A stretch of DNA of 13,685 bases, taken from assembly GCA_021791235.1 (NCBI GenBank), contig JAJYXA010000556.1, forward strand, positions 1 through 13,685, in the 5' to 3' direction. Position 1 is the first letter of the stretch; each line of letters begins with the position of its first letter. The DNA comes from Pseudomonadota bacterium. GTDB taxonomy: Bacteria; Pseudomonadota; Gammaproteobacteria; Burkholderiales; Thiobacillaceae. The translations under genes and the position numbers were made by a program. This document shows positions 1-6,029 of this stretch, in pieces. The notes under the pieces are model-generated. The model saw only the letters and a list, made by a program, of their open reading frames with translations, was not told the origin of the DNA and did no database searches.

Positions 1-200
1 ATACCCGCGACCTCGGCCGCGCCTGGCGGCTCGCCGAGCGGCTCGACTACGGCATGGTGGGCATCAACGCCGGGCTGATTTCCACCGCCGAGGCGGCGTT
101 CGGCGGGGTCAAGCAATCCGGGCTGGGACGCGAAGGCGGGCGCAGCGGCATCGACGAATACCTGGAAACCAAATACGTGAATCTGGGCGGGCTGGGATAA
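1..200 (+). CDS. gabD: Succinate-semialdehyde dehydrogenase, C-terminal fragment (window edge)
   Basis: Reading from base 3, 65 codons run to a TAA at 198-200. The fragment contains [28 protein letters not shown] followed by an EYLETKYV tail (shown here only to name the signature: [12 protein letters not shown]). In the aldehyde dehydrogenase superfamily this C-terminal signature, with N-x-G-x-I-S before it and a terminal E-Y-L-x-T-K-Y, is typical of GabD, which oxidises succinate semialdehyde to succinate with NAD(P)+ as the last step of GABA breakdown. The catalytic Cys and the cofactor-binding Rossmann part lie upstream of the window, so cofactor choice cannot be read. The stop is 18 bp before the arginase start on the same strand, so the two are probably cotranscribed. 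Another aldehyde dehydrogenase of the same subfamily is possible. Confidence 0.85.
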   Translation, partial: TRDLGRAWRLAERLDYGMVGINAGLISTAEAAFGGVKQSGLGREGGRSGIDEYLETKYVNLGGLG

Positions 201-218
201 GCCGCTGCGTCAGACAGC

Positions 219-1112
219 ATGAAACCGGCGTCCGCTCCCCCGCGCAGCATCATCGTCATCGGCGCCGCCAGCGGCGCCGGCGCGCCCGACCCGGCCACCG
301 CCGAGGGGCCGGACGCGCTGCACCGTTACCGGGTGTTTCACGACACGCCGCTGCAGCACGTGGAATGGGACGCGATCCTGCGGGTGCCGCGCGCGCAGCA
401 GGACACGCCGCTGCATGCGGTGGCGGCGCTCAGTGCGCGGCTGGCCGCCGAAGTGGAAGCCGTGCTGCGGGCGGGCCAGTTCCCGCTGGTGGTGGGCGGC
501 GACCATTCCTGCGCCATCGGCACCTGGAGCGGCGTGCATCGCGCGCTGGCCGGCAAGGGGCCGACCGGCCTGATCTGGATCGACGCTCACATGGACAGCC
601 ACACCTTCGCCACCACGCCGAGCGGGCAGATTCACGGCATGCCGCTCGCCTGCCTGCTCGGCCACGGCGAAACGGCGCTCACCATGATCGACGGACCGGA
701 ACCCAAACTGCATCCCGAACACGTGTGCCTGATCGGCGTGCGCAGCTACGAGGCGGGCGAAGCCGCGCTGCTGCATCGGCTGGGCGTGCGGGTGTTCGAC
801 ATGGACGAAATCCACCGGCGCGGCCTGGCCGCGGCGTTCGACGAGGCGCTCGCCATCGTGCGGCACGGCACCGCCGGTTTCGGCGTGAGCGTGGATCTGG
901 ACGCGCTCGACCCCGAGGAGGAGCCGGGCGTCACCACCCCGGTGCCCGGCGGCCTGCGCCGCGCCGAACTTGCCGAGGCCCTATCGCATTTGCGCGGCGA
1001 TCCAAGTTTCGTGGCGATGGAAATCGTCGAGTACAACCCGCGCCGCGATCGCGGTCACGCCACGGCCGACGCCGCAGGGGCGCTGGTCGACGCGATCACG
1101 CCGCTGAAGTGA
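219..1112 (+). CDS. rocF: Arginase (ureohydrolase family)
   Basis: A 297-residue protein of normal arginase length. Arginase hydrolyses L-arginine to ornithine and urea in the cytosol using a binuclear Mn centre. The metal-binding motifs are all present: GGDHS (His96), DAHMD (Asp122, His124, Asp126) and SVDLD (Asp226, Asp228). The second-shell/active-site motifs SGQIHGMPLA (about 135-143) and IVEYNP (Glu271) are also there. DAHMDSHT followed by TPSGQIHGMP looks like true arginase rather than agmatinase. Guanidinobutyrase remains a weaker alternative, because that reaction yields GABA and the preceding gene is gabD-like. The start ATG has no clear Shine-Dalgarno sequence; it lies 18 bp after the upstream stop, consistent with translational re-initiation in an operon. 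Downstream is a REP-like palindrome that may end the transcript. Confidence 0.9.
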   Translation: MKPASAPPRSIIVIGAASGAGAPDPATAEGPDALHRYRVFHDTPLQHVEWDAILRVPRAQQDTPLHAVAALSARLAAEVEAVLRAGQFPLVVGGDHSCAIGTWSGVHRALAGKGPTGLIWIDAHMDSHTFATTPSGQIHGMPLACLLGHGETALTMIDGPEPKLHPEHVCLIGVRSYEAGEAALLHRLGVRVFDMDEIHRRGLAAAFDEALAIVRHGTAGFGVSVDLDALDPEEEPGVTTPVPGGLRRAELAEALSHLRGDPSFVAMEIVEYNPRRDRGHATADAAGALVDAITPLK

Positions 1113-1135
1113 GTCGGGCTAAAAAGCTTGGGGTA

Positions 1136-1199
1136 CGTCACACCGGCAAAAGCCGGTGTCCAGCCATCAAACTGGATTCCGGCGTCCGCCGGAATGACG
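1136..1199. repeat. REP-like composite palindrome between convergent genes
   Basis: Two adjacent hairpins facing each other form one larger palindrome. The left unit is ACCGGC-aaaa-GCCGGT, flanked by GTCA on the left and GTCCAG on the right. The right unit is CTGGATTCCGGC-gtc-CGCCGGAATGAC. The outer ends (cGTCA... and ...TGACG) and the inner CCAG/CTGG also pair with each other. This is the widespread GTCATTCC(C/G)GC...GGAATCCAG type of extragenic repeat common in Beta- and Gammaproteobacteria. It sits 23 bp after the arginase stop and 3 bp beyond the stop of the opposing gene, so it could act as a bidirectional terminator or mRNA stabiliser. There is no T-tract, so intrinsic termination is uncertain. 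Confidence 0.75.
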
Positions 1200-1202
1200 G
1201 CT

Positions 1203-2072
1203 TCATTCGAACTCCATCGCCCGGTACACTCGCCCCGCATTGCTGCGCGCCAGCTCATCCGCGGTGTGCAGGTGCAGGAGGGCGACTGGTCGACCTTGTA
1301 AGCGTCGTCCAGCGAGCCGCCGTTCTTGATGACCTCGGCCACTTTTTCGCGCAGGTAGACCAGGTAGTCGCGCGTCCACTTGCGCACCGTCGCCATGTCG
1401 GTGGGCCCGCCGTGGCCGGGGATGACGATCGTGGCGCCGAGCGCCTCGAACTTGTCCCATGTCGCTATCCATTTTGCGGTGTCGGTGTCTTCGAAGATGG
1501 GCAGCATGCGCACGTGGAAGGCGGTGTCGCCGGCGATCACCAGCTTCTTCTCCGGCAGCCACACCATGGTGTCGCCGTGACTGTGCGAGGCGCCGAGGTG
1601 CAGGATCTGCATATTCCACGTGCCCATTTTCAATTCGAGTTTGTCGTCGTAGAGCTTGTCGGGCATCACGAACTCGGTCTTGAACGCCTTGTCGCGCGCG
1701 CTGGCTGACGCCGCAGTAGACGACGATGGGCGTAGTCTTGTCCGGCACCGCCACCTCGATCTGGAATTCCAGCTGGCCGCGCGTGAGGTTGAAGAACAGC
1801 GGCGCGTCGATGTGGCCCAACAGGCCCAGCTCGGCCGGCGTGCGCACGTCGAGGACGACCGTCTTGGGCTGCGCCTTCAGCTGCGCCAGGAGGCCCGCGG
1901 TGTCGAGCTGCGGCACCCGCTTGTTCGCCGCGTCGAGCACCCGTTGCGCGGCCTGGGTGACCGCGGGGGCTTCGGGCGGGGGCGTGACGATGGCGGAGAG
2001 GTTTTGGGCCTGCGCCACGGAGCTCAGCAGCAGCGCGGGGAAGAAGACGCCCAGCAAACGAGAGCACTTCAT
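1203..2072 (-). pseudogene. Secreted rhodanese / metallo-beta-lactamase gene, internally deleted and frameshifted
   Basis: The reading frame opens at 2072 behind a good Shine-Dalgarno (AAAGGAGA) and encodes a signal peptide (MKCSRLLGVFFPALLLSSVAQAQ). A rhodanese-like domain follows: VVLDVRTPAE, GHIDAP, RGQLEFQIE and VVYCG with the candidate catalytic Cys at residue 120. Near 1700 homology jumps to the next frame, which from ARDKAFKTEF onward encodes the C-terminal half of a periplasmic-type MBL hydrolase (ASHSHGDTMVWLPEKK, AGDTAFH, IPGHGGPTDMATV, YKVDQS). Near 1278-1286 it returns to the first frame for LLHLHTADELARSNAGRVYRAMEFE, whose sense fits directly after VDQS; one missing G would explain this second shift. 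The end of the rhodanese (about 50 residues) and the N-terminal MBL half with its H-x-H-x-D-H metal site are absent. It is therefore either a deletion scar joining two neighbouring genes (or the halves of a fusion gene), or an assembly error. It lies 48 bp behind the gloC-like gene on the same strand. Confidence 0.75.
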
Positions 2073-2120
2073 GTCGGTCTCCTTTTTGATTGTTATTTAT
2101 AGGGCCCCGCAGGACCGATA

Positions 2121-2759
2121 TCAATCGCGCGCCAGGCCGACGAAGGGGTTCTCGCGGCGTTCGTGCCCGAACGTGGACATCGCGCCGTGCCCCGGTACGA
2201 AGCGCACGTCGTCGCCGAGCGGGAACAGCTTGCCGCGGATGGCGGCCAGCAGCGCCGCATGATCGCCGCGCGGAAAATCGGTGCGGCCGATCGAGCCCTT
2301 GAACAGCACGTCGCCGACGAAGGCGAGCCGCGCCTCCGGCTGGTAGAACACCACGTGGCCCGGGGTGTGGCCAGGACAGTGCAGTACCTCGAAACGGATG
2401 GAGCCGGCTTCAACGGTGTCGCCGTCCTCCAGCCACCGGTCGGGCGTGAACGCCGCCGCGGGCGGAAAGCCGAACAGCTCGGCCTGCTGCGGCAACAGGT
2501 CGAGCCAGAACTGCTCCTCGCGCTGCGGGCCGATGATGGGGATGCCGAGCGCATCGCGCAATTCCACCGCGGCGCCGACGTGGTCGAGGTGGCCGTGGGT
2601 GAGCAGGATTTTTTCCGGCGTGAGGCCGCGCTGCGCCACTTCCGCCAGCAGGCGCTCCGCCTCGCCGCCGGGATCGATCAGCGCCGCACGGCCCGCTTCG
2701 TCCCACACCAGCGAGCAGTTCTGTTGATACGGGGTGACGGGGAGGATGGTAAATTTCAT
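2121..2759 (-). CDS. gloC: GloC/YcbL-type glyoxalase II, metallo-beta-lactamase fold hydrolase
   Basis: The 212-residue protein matches the compact type II glyoxalase II/YcbL family, which hydrolyses S-lactoylglutathione or related glutathione thioesters in the cytosol. The metal ligands are visible in order: THGHLDH (His55, His57, Asp59, His60), CPGHTPGH (His131), GDVLF (Asp150) and VPGHG (His191). The intervening GSIGRTDFPRGD and the C-terminal STFGHERRENPF are characteristic of this subgroup, which lacks the extra C-terminal substrate domain of classical GloB. I choose the ATG at 2759 because MKFTILPVTPYQQNCSLVW aligns with the known family N-terminus; an upstream in-frame start at 2798 would add 13 unrelated residues and overlap the divergent gene. 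The substrate could be another acyl-glutathione or a persulfide. Confidence 0.9.
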   Translation of the reverse strand: MKFTILPVTPYQQNCSLVWDEAGRAALIDPGGEAERLLAEVAQRGLTPEKILLTHGHLDHVGAAVELRDALGIPIIGPQREEQFWLDLLPQQAELFGFPPAAAFTPDRWLEDGDTVEAGSIRFEVLHCPGHTPGHVVFYQPEARLAFVGDVLFKGSIGRTDFPRGDHAALLAAIRGKLFPLGDDVRFVPGHGAMSTFGHERRENPFVGLARD

Positions 2760-2788
2760 GCACCACATTATCTGCTGATTCCCCCGCC

Positions 2789-3421
2789 ATGCCTGCACCC
2801 GACGCCCTGCTGCTGCTTTCCACCCACTGCCCGCACTGCCCGGCGGTGCTCGCCGCGCTTGCTGATCTGGTCAAGCAGGGCGCGATCGGCCGCCTGGAAG
2901 CGGTCAATCTGGAGCAGCGCCCCGAGGTCGGGCAGGCGCTCGGCGTGCGCTCGGTGCCGTGGCTGCGCATCGGCCGCATCGAACTCGCCGGGGCGCACGG
3001 CAAGGCCGAGCTCGCCGAGTGGGCCGCCAAGGCCGACAGCGAGGCAGGCATGGCCGATTACTTTCATATGCTGCTGAAGGAAGGCCGGCTGCCCAAAGCG
3101 CAGGCAATGATCGAGGCCGACCCCGCCCTGCTGACCGCGGTGCTGCCCATCGTCGGCAACGTCGACGCCAGCCTCAACGTGCGGCTGGGCGCCGGCGTGC
3201 TGCTGGAAAACTTCGCCGGCAGCGATACCCTGCGCGCGCTGCTGCCGCGCCTGGGCGAACTGTCACGGCACGCCGATGCACGGGTGCGCGCGGATGCCTG
3301 CCACTATCTGGGGCTGACCGGCGATGCCGCCGCACGGCCGTGGCTGGAGGCGCGACTGGCTGACGACGATGCGGACGTGCGCGAGATCGCGGCGGAGAGT
3401 TTGCAGGGAATTTCTGGTTAG
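2789..3421 (+). CDS. Thioredoxin-fold protein fused to a HEAT-repeat domain
   Basis: The 210-residue protein has two parts. Residues 1-85 are a thioredoxin/glutaredoxin-like fold with a CPHC redox pair (Cys14, Cys17) after a beta strand (ALLLLSTH) and a SVPW segment giving the expected cis-proline (Pro57). Residues from about 100 to 210 are alpha-helical with at least two HEAT/PBS-like repeats: SLNVRLGAGVLLENF..., then DARVRADACHYLGLTGD and DADVREIAAESLQG. There is no signal peptide, so it is cytosolic. HEAT repeats normally bind protein partners, so the likely role is thiol-disulfide exchange on a docked client; the client is unknown. It starts 29 bp from the divergent glyoxalase II gene and ends 18 bp before the GFA gene. 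No Shine-Dalgarno is obvious. Domain call is firm, function is not. Confidence 0.8.
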   Translation: MPAPDALLLLSTHCPHCPAVLAALADLVKQGAIGRLEAVNLEQRPEVGQALGVRSVPWLRIGRIELAGAHGKAELAEWAAKADSEAGMADYFHMLLKEGRLPKAQAMIEADPALLTAVLPIVGNVDASLNVRLGAGVLLENFAGSDTLRALLPRLGELSRHADARVRADACHYLGLTGDAAARPWLEARLADDDADVREIAAESLQGISG

Positions 3422-3439
3422 AGGCTCAAGGAGCGTTGC

Positions 3440-3874
3440 ATGCGGGGTAAATGTCTTTGCGGAGAAGTTGAGTTCGCGGTGTCCGGCACCCTGCCGAACA
3501 TCTACCAGTGTCACTGTTCCTTATGCCGCAAAGCGACGGGCTCCAGCGCAAACGCGGCTCTCATTGTTCCAAGTGAGAACTTTCAGTGGGTATGCGGACA
3601 GGATCGCATTGCCTCGTATATAAGCGAGACCGGCTACCGCTCGGATTTCTGTTCGAAATGCGGAAGCCCGCTGCCGAATCCGCTTAATGGCAGAGCGGAA
3701 TACTGGATACCCGCTGGCCTGCTCGAAGACAATGAAAATCTGGAAATAGCCGCACATTTGCATGTTGGATCAAAGGCTTTCTGGGATGTTATCGCCTCGA
3801 GCGGGGTTCAATATCGGGAGGCGCCCGATTTGGAGAGTCTGTTAAAAATGCTTCGGAAAAACGCGGACACTTGA
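3440..3874 (+). CDS. GFA (glutathione-dependent formaldehyde-activating/CENP-V) family zinc protein
   Basis: The 144-residue protein carries the family's zinc-binding cysteines: CLC (Cys5, Cys7), CHCSLCRK (Cys24, Cys26, Cys29) and FCSKCGS (Cys71, Cys74), with G-x-V-x-F after the first pair. Members include glutathione-dependent formaldehyde-activating enzymes, but most are uncharacterised, so I do not assign a substrate. The start is supported by AAGGAG at 3428-3433. Base composition differs from its neighbours: a hand count of 3481-3870 gives about 54% GC, against about 73% for a sample line of the following gene, and the codons are visibly richer in A/T at third positions. This suggests recent acquisition. 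It is followed by a short inverted repeat at 3893-3919. Confidence 0.88.
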   Translation: MRGKCLCGEVEFAVSGTLPNIYQCHCSLCRKATGSSANAALIVPSENFQWVCGQDRIASYISETGYRSDFCSKCGSPLPNPLNGRAEYWIPAGLLEDNENLEIAAHLHVGSKAFWDVIASSGVQYREAPDLESLLKMLRKNADT

Positions 3875-3892
3875 ACTGAGTTGCGCGCGCTG

Positions 3893-3919
3893 GGTGCAAT
3901 AAGCGAAGCGCATTGCACC
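3893..3919. repeat. Short inverted repeat GGTGCAAT...ATTGCACC
   Basis: Perfect 8-bp arms (GGTGCAAT at 3893-3900 and ATTGCACC at 3912-3919) enclose the 11-base spacer AAGCGAAGCGC. I recognise a similar GGTGCAATAAGCG...CGCATTGCACC unit as a dispersed intergenic repeat in many proteobacterial genomes. It lies 18 bp behind the lower-GC GFA gene and 57 bp before the EamA gene. There is no T-run, so it is a weak terminator at best; a mobile miniature repeat or transferred-segment tail is equally possible. Confidence 0.6.
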
Positions 3920-3976
3920 GCATACTTTCCGTCCGGCGCAATATCGATTGCCCTACTTCAAAGGTAACGCCCGCCC

Positions 3977-4876
3977 ATGTCCGTCCCCGCCGCCTATCTC
4001 GGCGTCATCCTCATCTGGTCGACCACGCCGCTCGCCATCCAGTGGAGCGCGCAGGGGGCGAGTTTCAGCTTCGCGGTGATGGCGCGCATGCTGATCGGGC
4101 TGGCGATCTGCCTCACGCTGCTCTATGCCACCCGCACCGCGTTTCCGTTCACGCCGGCCGCGAGGCGGCTGTATGCGATCAGCGGGCTGTCGCTGTGCGT
4201 GTCGATGCTGCTCACCTACTGGGGCGCGCTGCACATTCCGTCGGGGCTGATTTCGGTGATCTTCGGGCTGTCGCCCCTGGTCACCGGGGTGTTCGCCGCG
4301 CTGTGGCTGGGTGAGCGCACGCTTACGCCGATCCGCCTATCCGGCCTGGGTCTGGCGCTGGCCGGGCTGTGGCTGATCTTCGGCCAGCCGTGGCCGGGCG
4401 ACGGCCGCGCCGCGCTCGCCACCGCCGCCGTGGTGGCGGGCATGACGGTGCAGGCGCTGGGGCTGGTGTGGATCAAGCGGCTGAACCTGCGCGCCTCTTC
4501 GCTCGCCATCACCACCGGCTCGCTCGGCGTGGCGACGCCGCTGTTCGTGCTGGCCTGGCTGATGGCCGACGCCGCGCGGCTGCCGCCCGGCACCACGCTG
4601 CGCGCCAGCGCGGCCATCGTCTATCTCGGCGTGCTGGGGTCGGTGGTGGGCTTCACCCTGTATTACTACGTGATCAAGCATCTCGACGCCGGCCGCGTCG
4701 CGCTGATCATGCTGGTGACGCCGGTGGCGGCGCTGCTGCTGGGGCAGACGCTCAACGCCGAATTCATCCCGGCGCACGGCTGGGCCGGCATCGCGCTGAT
4801 CGGGATGGGACTGCTGTTGTACGAGTGGCAGGCGCTGCGCCTGTTGCGCAGACGACCGGCTGAGATTTCGCCCTAA
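3977..4876 (+). CDS. EamA/DMT superfamily inner-membrane transporter
   Basis: The 299-residue protein is of usual length for the drug/metabolite transporter family and shows ten hydrophobic segments, roughly at residues 4-23, 31-52, 65-86, 90-112, 121-136, 147-167, 176-197, 210-234, 242-262 and 267-287. The two EamA repeats are recognisable: the first ends with GLSPLVTGVFAALWLGE (about 97-113), the second with LVTPVAALLLGQTLNAE (246-262). This segment pattern marks secondary exporters of amino acids, purines or other small metabolites; nothing here identifies the substrate. Start ATG at 3977 is preceded by AAAGG about 13-17 bases upstream, which is loosely spaced. It stands between the GFA gene and the cytochrome on the same strand. 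Confidence 0.88.
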   Translation: MSVPAAYLGVILIWSTTPLAIQWSAQGASFSFAVMARMLIGLAICLTLLYATRTAFPFTPAARRLYAISGLSLCVSMLLTYWGALHIPSGLISVIFGLSPLVTGVFAALWLGERTLTPIRLSGLGLALAGLWLIFGQPWPGDGRAALATAAVVAGMTVQALGLVWIKRLNLRASSLAITTGSLGVATPLFVLAWLMADAARLPPGTTLRASAAIVYLGVLGSVVGFTLYYYVIKHLDAGRVALIMLVTPVAALLLGQTLNAEFIPAHGWAGIALIGMGLLLYEWQALRLLRRRPAEISP

Positions 4877-4894
4877 AGGACTCCGGCTTTCCAT

Positions 4895-4959
4895 GGGCTA
4901 AAGCCCGCGATTCGGGCGCCGTAAAAGACTATCAGGATTTTGTTGTCTTTTTAAGGAGG
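4895..4959 (+). promoter_or_regulatory. Structured leader and ribosome binding site of the cytochrome gene
   Basis: Within the 87-bp gap before the cytochrome start there are three possible stems. GGGC-TAAA-GCCC (4895-4906) and GCCCG-CGATT-CGGGC (4903-4917) share the middle GCCC, so they exclude each other. AAAAGAC (4923-4929) pairs with GTCTTTT (4945-4951). The last stem ends one base before AAGGAGG (4953-4959), the Shine-Dalgarno that selects the GTG start at 4964. The arrangement could be a terminator for the preceding gene or a translation-control element. I could not match it to a known riboswitch class. The stems are short and may be chance. Confidence 0.35.
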
Positions 4960-4963
4960 CTCC

Positions 4964-5638
4964 GTGTTATTGAATCCACACACCCGTCTGGCCAGCCTGA
5001 TGTTGATCGCCGTATTCGCCGCCGCGGCTCCCAGCCATGGCAAGGAAAAACCCACGGAGCCGGCGCCGGCCGCGCTGCACGAGAAACTGGGCCAGATCAG
5101 CCAGGACCCGGCCGCCTTGTCGGCGGCGATCGGGCGCGGGCAAAAGGATGCGTCGGTCTGCCGGCACTGCCACGGCACCGGCGGCAACAGCGTGCTGCCC
5201 GAGGTGCCCAACCTGGCGAGCCAGAATGCCGACTACCTGCTGGAGCAGATGAACAGGTTCGTGCAGGGGCAGCGCAAATCGTCGGCATTCATGGAGGGGA
5301 TGATCAAGGCCCTCACCCCCGACGAGCGCATCAATGTCGCGCTCTTCCTGTCGCAGCAGCCGATCACCCGCAAGCCCGCCGGCATGAGCGCGGGAGGCGC
5401 GGCGGGCAAGAAGCTGTACGACAAGCTGTGCGTCGGCTGCCATGGCGCGAGCGGCGCCGGCGCCCGGAAGATTCCGCGCCTGGCCGGGCAGCGGGGGCAA
5501 TACCTGGAGGACTCCCTGAAGCGTTATCGCAGCGGCAGTGGCGAGCGCATCGATCCGGTGATGGCCGCGTATACGCGCAACCTCAAGGACGCCGACATCC
5601 AGAACCTGGCGGCCTATCTGTCCGCCATGCAGCCCTGA
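4964..5638 (+). CDS. Secreted diheme cytochrome c (c4/c553-like)
   Basis: The 224-residue precursor has a Sec signal peptide (about residues 1-26, hydrophobic SLMLIAVFAAAA, likely cut near SHG-KEK). Two class I cytochrome c domains follow. The first has CRHCH (Cys66, Cys69, His70), with Met110 or Met113 as candidate distal ligand. The second has CVGCH (Cys156, Cys159, His160), with Met200 in DPVMAAYT as candidate ligand. VPNLASQNADYLLEQM and IPRLAGQRGQYLEDSLKRYRSG are the repeated helices typical of cytochrome c4, which carries electrons in the periplasm to terminal oxidases or denitrification enzymes. I choose the GTG start because AAGGAGG lies four bases upstream; TTG at 4970 is an alternative. 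It ends 19 bp from the convergent small gene. Confidence 0.9.
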   Translation: MLLNPHTRLASLMLIAVFAAAAPSHGKEKPTEPAPAALHEKLGQISQDPAALSAAIGRGQKDASVCRHCHGTGGNSVLPEVPNLASQNADYLLEQMNRFVQGQRKSSAFMEGMIKALTPDERINVALFLSQQPITRKPAGMSAGGAAGKKLYDKLCVGCHGASGAGARKIPRLAGQRGQYLEDSLKRYRSGSGERIDPVMAAYTRNLKDADIQNLAAYLSAMQP

Positions 5639-5657
5639 AGGGGGGCGCCGACTCCGG

Positions 5658-6029
5658 TTACTTCTTGAACAGGTCGTCGAGCGAGGTGGGCGGCGTGGGC
5701 CTGGCGGATTCGTCACCAGGCCGGGCCGAGCCGGACTGATTCGAAAACAGGGCATCGAGCGCGCTGCGGCCCGCCTGCGCCATCGCCGCGCCGCCGCCCT
5801 TGTAGGCTTCGGGCCGCGGCACGAACCAGCCGCAATCGTTGGCGCGCGTCTTGTCGGCCACGCGTTCGGCCGCCAGTTCGCGGCACTGCCCGGCGCGGTG
5901 CGCATCGTAGTGGCGGCACAGCTTGCACACGTGCAGGTCGGCGCGGCAGCTGGGGCAGGTTTCGCGGCGCGACAGCGGCAGCAGCATGCCGGCCAGGCTG
6001 GCGCCGCATTTCCAGCATTGCAGGCTCAT
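5658..6029 (-). CDS. Small eight-cysteine zinc-ribbon-like protein of unknown function
   Basis: The 123-residue protein has three C-x-x-C pairs (Cys5/Cys8, Cys25/Cys28, Cys35/Cys38) plus Cys49 and Cys66, all in the first 70 residues. The first two pairs look like one zinc ribbon; the third pair with Cys49/Cys66 could bind a second metal (CKLCRHYD..., QCRELAAERVADK, NDCGWF). The C-terminal 50 residues are low-complexity and hydrophilic and carry two copies of a short motif, SALDALF (89-95) and TSLDDLF (115-121) followed by KK. No signal peptide or membrane segment is seen. I recognise it only as a conserved hypothetical protein with a zinc-ribbon start. Its ATG overlaps the TGA of a possible short upstream ORF. 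It is convergent with the cytochrome gene. Confidence 0.75.
   Translation of the reverse strand: MSLQCWKCGASLAGMLLPLSRRETCPSCRADLHVCKLCRHYDAHRAGQCRELAAERVADKTRANDCGWFVPRPEAYKGGGAAMAQAGRSALDALFSNQSGSARPGDESARPTPPTSLDDLFKK

Noticed and set aside
1055..1205. Continuation of the MBL frame beyond the gene end through the palindrome into the arginase 3' end
   Set aside because: The MBL homology ends at YKVDQS near 1287; the rest translates the repeat and antisense arginase, so it is not part of the protein.
2073..2120. Promoter between gloC and the rhodanese gene
   Set aside because: The 48-bp gap shows a strong ribosome site and an AT-rich stretch but no convincing -35/-10 pair; operon readthrough is simpler.
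3875..3976. Possible small gene or tRNA in the gap after the GFA gene
   Set aside because: No cloverleaf and no sustained frame with a ribosome site; only the short inverted repeat is supported.
4877..4963. Cyclic-di-GMP (GEMM) riboswitch before the cytochrome
   Set aside because: GEMM riboswitches often precede cytochromes in some bacteria, but the conserved core (GGGCAAACC, ACGCAAAGCC) is absent and the leader is too short.
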